The position numbers and the translations under genes were made by a program. A DNA stretch of 16,473 bases from assembly GCA_023249275.1 (NCBI GenBank), contig JAHFCV010000029.1, positions 1 to 16,473 of the forward strand, written 5' to 3'. Shown here piece after piece: positions 14,983 through 16,473 of this stretch (position 1 is the stretch's first letter; each line of letters starts with the position of its first letter). The notes beneath the pieces were generated by a model. That model was given only the letters and a program-made list of their open reading frames with translations. It searched no databases and was not told the origin of the DNA. The DNA comes from Candidatus Methanoperedens sp. Its GTDB lineage: Archaea > Halobacteriota > Methanosarcinia > Methanosarcinales > Methanoperedenaceae.

Positions 14983-16277
14983 TTATGTTATTCGGCTCAT
15001 CAGGAATAAGAGGTCTTGCAAACAGGGAAATAACGCCGCAGCTTGCGCTAAATGTCGGGCTTGCTGTGGGTTCGCAGCATGAATCGGCTGTCATAGGGCG
15101 CGACCCCAGGACTTCGGGTGAAATGATAGAACATGCCATTATTTCGGGTCTGTTATCGGCAGGGTGCAGCGTCACACGCGTTGGAATGGTGGCAACTCCC
15201 ACGCTTGCTTTTGCAGCAAGGGACTATGATTGCGGCGTGATGGTAACAGCCTCGCACAACCCGCCAGAGTACGGCGGCATAAAACTCTGGAACAGGGATG
15301 GGATGGCGTTTGACACAAAGCAGCAGGATGAAATTGAATCCATAATAAAAAAAGGCAGTTGGAAGATAGCGGAATGGAACAGCATAGGCAGGGTAAATGA
15401 AACCTCATGTGCTGTGGAAGAGCATGCAGAGATGATTATCGGGAAGGTAGGCAGTGGATCATTGAAAGTCGTGGTTGACTGCGGATGCGGAGCTGCTTCC
15501 ACCATTACCCCGTATGTATTAAGACGCATGGGCTGCAATGTGATAACACTTAATTCGCAGCCTGATGGCTTCTTCCCTGCAAGGAATCCTGAGCCTGTGG
15601 AAAAGAATCTTGAACTGCTTAAAAAAGCCACGGTTGCATTCGGGGCGGAGCTGGGCATAGCTCATGACGGGGATGCGGACAGGATGATGGCGGTTGATGG
15701 TCTTGGCAGGTTTGTGGAAGGCGATAAGCTCCTGGCAATATTCGGGCTTCGCGAAGCTAAAAAGAGTATCGTGGTGCCTGTAGACACCTCAATAATGGTA
15801 GATGATGTGCTCAAGGGCAGGAAGGTTTACAGGACTCGCGTTGGGGACGTGTATGTGGCTGAAGAATTAAAAAAGAGAAATGCGGATTTCGGGGGTGAAC
15901 CTTCGGGAAGCTGGATTTTCCCCGGTATTTCCCTGTGTCCTGATGGTATATATGCAGCAGCGCGACTTGTGGAAATCGTGGAAAAGGAGGGAAAGCTGGA
16001 TACGCTGGTGGATGAACTGCCCTCTTATCCCATGATACGCGGCTCTGTGCCGTGCAGCAATGATAAGAAAGAAAACGCAATGAGAAAAATCGGTGTTGAG
16101 TTAAGGAAAATGGGCGATGTGAGCAGCATTGACGGCATAAGGGTGGATACCGGGAACGGCTGGATACTTGTGCGCCCGAGCGGGACTGAGCCCAAGATAC
16201 GGATAACAGCAGAGGCGCGTGAAGGAGTGGATGAACTGTATGCGAAAGGCGAACATATTGTAAAAGAGGCGTTATGA
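14979..16277 (+). CDS. glmM: phosphoglucosamine mutase
   Basis: A 432-residue alpha-D-phosphohexomutase that interconverts glucosamine-6-phosphate and glucosamine-1-phosphate. Key motifs: LFGSSGIRG at the N-terminus, VTASHNPPEYGG with the phosphorylated Ser92, the metal-binding DGDADRMMAV, the sugar-recognition GEPSGSWIF, and the phosphate-binding RPSGTEPKIRI near the C-terminus. The last domain is complete. The ATG at 14979 overlaps the glmS stop (ATGA). A second ATG at 14985 has GGTGG at a better distance and gives MLFGSSGIRG, so the true start may be two codons later. Related enzymes also act on mannose-phosphate; the glmU-glmS operon context supports the glucosamine assignment. Confidence 0.92.
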   Translation: MIMLFGSSGIRGLANREITPQLALNVGLAVGSQHESAVIGRDPRTSGEMIEHAIISGLLSAGCSVTRVGMVATPTLAFAARDYDCGVMVTASHNPPEYGGIKLWNRDGMAFDTKQQDEIESIIKKGSWKIAEWNSIGRVNETSCAVEEHAEMIIGKVGSGSLKVVVDCGCGAASTITPYVLRRMGCNVITLNSQPDGFFPARNPEPVEKNLELLKKATVAFGAELGIAHDGDADRMMAVDGLGRFVEGDKLLAIFGLREAKKSIVVPVDTSIMVDDVLKGRKVYRTRVGDVYVAEELKKRNADFGGEPSGSWIFPGISLCPDGIYAAARLVEIVEKEGKLDTLVDELPSYPMIRGSVPCSNDKKENAMRKIGVELRKMGDVSSIDGIRVDTGNGWILVRPSGTEPKIRITAEAREGVDELYAKGEHIVKEAL

Positions 16278-16473
16278 AAAACTTTAAGAAAGTTTTATCA
16301 AAAACCTTTGAAAACGGTTTATCAAACGACGGGTATGGCGCACCATACCCGGACACGCCCTCCCGAAAACCTTTGGGAAAGCTTTACCAAAAACCGTTGC
16401 GCCTGTTTATGGGCGCATACACGTATGGCTTTGCCATACGTAAACCTTTAGGAAAGGTTTATCAAAAACCGTT
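16274..16473 (+). CDS. possible repeat-encoded open reading frame, running off the window (doubtful)
   Basis: An ATG at 16274 overlaps the glmM stop (ATGA) and has GAGG four bases upstream. The frame then stays open for the remaining 66 codons. The predicted peptide starts MKNFKKVLSKTFENGL and contains two near-identical units, KPLGKLYQKP and KPLGKVYQKP, produced by the DNA repeats at 16367 and 16442. The composition is basic and simple, and the opposite strand of the same DNA also yields an open frame, because the repeats are palindromic. This is most likely a by-product of a non-coding repeat array. The coupled start and the absence of stops are the only arguments for a gene. Confidence 0.2.
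   Translation, partial: MKNFKKVLSKTFENGLSNDGYGAPYPDTPSRKPLGKLYQKPLRLFMGAYTYGFAIRKPLGKVYQKP
16278..16298 (+). terminator. possible terminator hairpin of the glm operon
   Basis: Directly after the glmM stop, AAAACTTT-AAG-AAAGTTTT (16278-16296) forms an 8-bp stem with a 3-base loop ending in a short T-run. It is also the first unit of the repeat array that follows. Its position suits a transcript end, but the stem is AT-rich and weak. Confidence 0.35.
16301..16473 (+). repeat. array of hairpin repeats (AAACCTTT..AAAGGTTT units) continuing beyond the window
   Basis: Related units begin near 16302, 16367 and 16442; the last two share an almost identical stretch from AAACCTTT to CAAAAACCGTT, about 32 bases with four differences. 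Between the units lie further perfect hairpins: CGGGTATGG-CGCA-CCATACCCG (16330-16351), TGCGCC/GGCGCA arms (16398-16416), and ACGTATGGC-TTT-GCCATACGT (16421-16441). Both spacer hairpins include the word TATGG/CCATA. Spacing of units is irregular (about 65 and 75 bp), so this is not a CRISPR. Confidence 0.7.

Noticed and set aside
15811..16356. 181-codon minus-strand frame
   Set aside because: It is antisense to glmM and starts within the palindromic repeat array, whose symmetry keeps both strands open.
16301..16473. CRISPR array
   Set aside because: Repeat units are themselves hairpins with irregular spacing, the spacers are palindromic and related to one another, and no cas genes are nearby.

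Overview
The window looks like a chromosomal piece of a euryarchaeon, most likely of the Methanosarcinales; a Methanoperedens-type genome is plausible but is inferred from general style only. Evidence for an archaeon: TATA-box promoters rather than bacterial -35/-10 pairs, a dolichyl-phosphate GlcNAc-1-phosphate transferase instead of a bacterial undecaprenyl system, an archaeal-type two-domain GlmU, and intergenic DNA rich in short palindromic repeats.

Layout. (1) 2-493: the 3' end of an AglH/GPT-type UDP-GlcNAc:dolichyl-phosphate GlcNAc-1-P transferase, cut by the window edge. (2) 494-2320: a repeat-rich accessory stretch holding an AT-rich AbrB/VapC-type toxin-antitoxin pair (1086-1807) between two ~85-91 bp direct repeats, followed by two copies of a GC-rich palindromic element. 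(3) 2321-4405 (+): a large GT-C-fold membrane glycosyltransferase, tail to tail and overlapping by 11 bp with (4) a Wzx/MVF-type polysaccharide flippase (4395-5906, -). (5) 11111-6025 (-): a tightly packed operon in the order GT4, GT2, rmlC, rmlB, rmlD, rmlA. Most of its genes overlap, and there is a probable internal promoter before rmlC. (6) 11191-11868: the frameshifted C-terminal remnant of a DUF4143-type ATPase and a third palindromic element. (7) 11956-16277 (+): glmU-glmS-glmM. (8) 16274-16473: a hairpin-rich repeat array that runs off the window and is also an open reading frame in one frame.

How the genes fit together. GlmS, GlmM and GlmU take fructose-6-phosphate to UDP-GlcNAc. AglH loads GlcNAc-1-phosphate from UDP-GlcNAc onto dolichyl phosphate. 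RmlA, RmlB, RmlC and RmlD take glucose-1-phosphate and dTTP to dTDP-L-rhamnose, which the GT2 (WbbL-like) protein probably uses. The GT4 and GT-C enzymes would add further sugars, and the flippase would move the lipid-linked glycan across the membrane. The locus is therefore best read as a surface-glycan or protein N-glycosylation locus. No oligosaccharyltransferase (AglB) or polymerase is visible here.

I did not find a clearly new biological system. The items most worth a second look are the terminal repeat array with its open frame, the toxin-antitoxin pair framed by direct repeats, the palindromic element family, the broken ATPase and the unusual RmlC variant.
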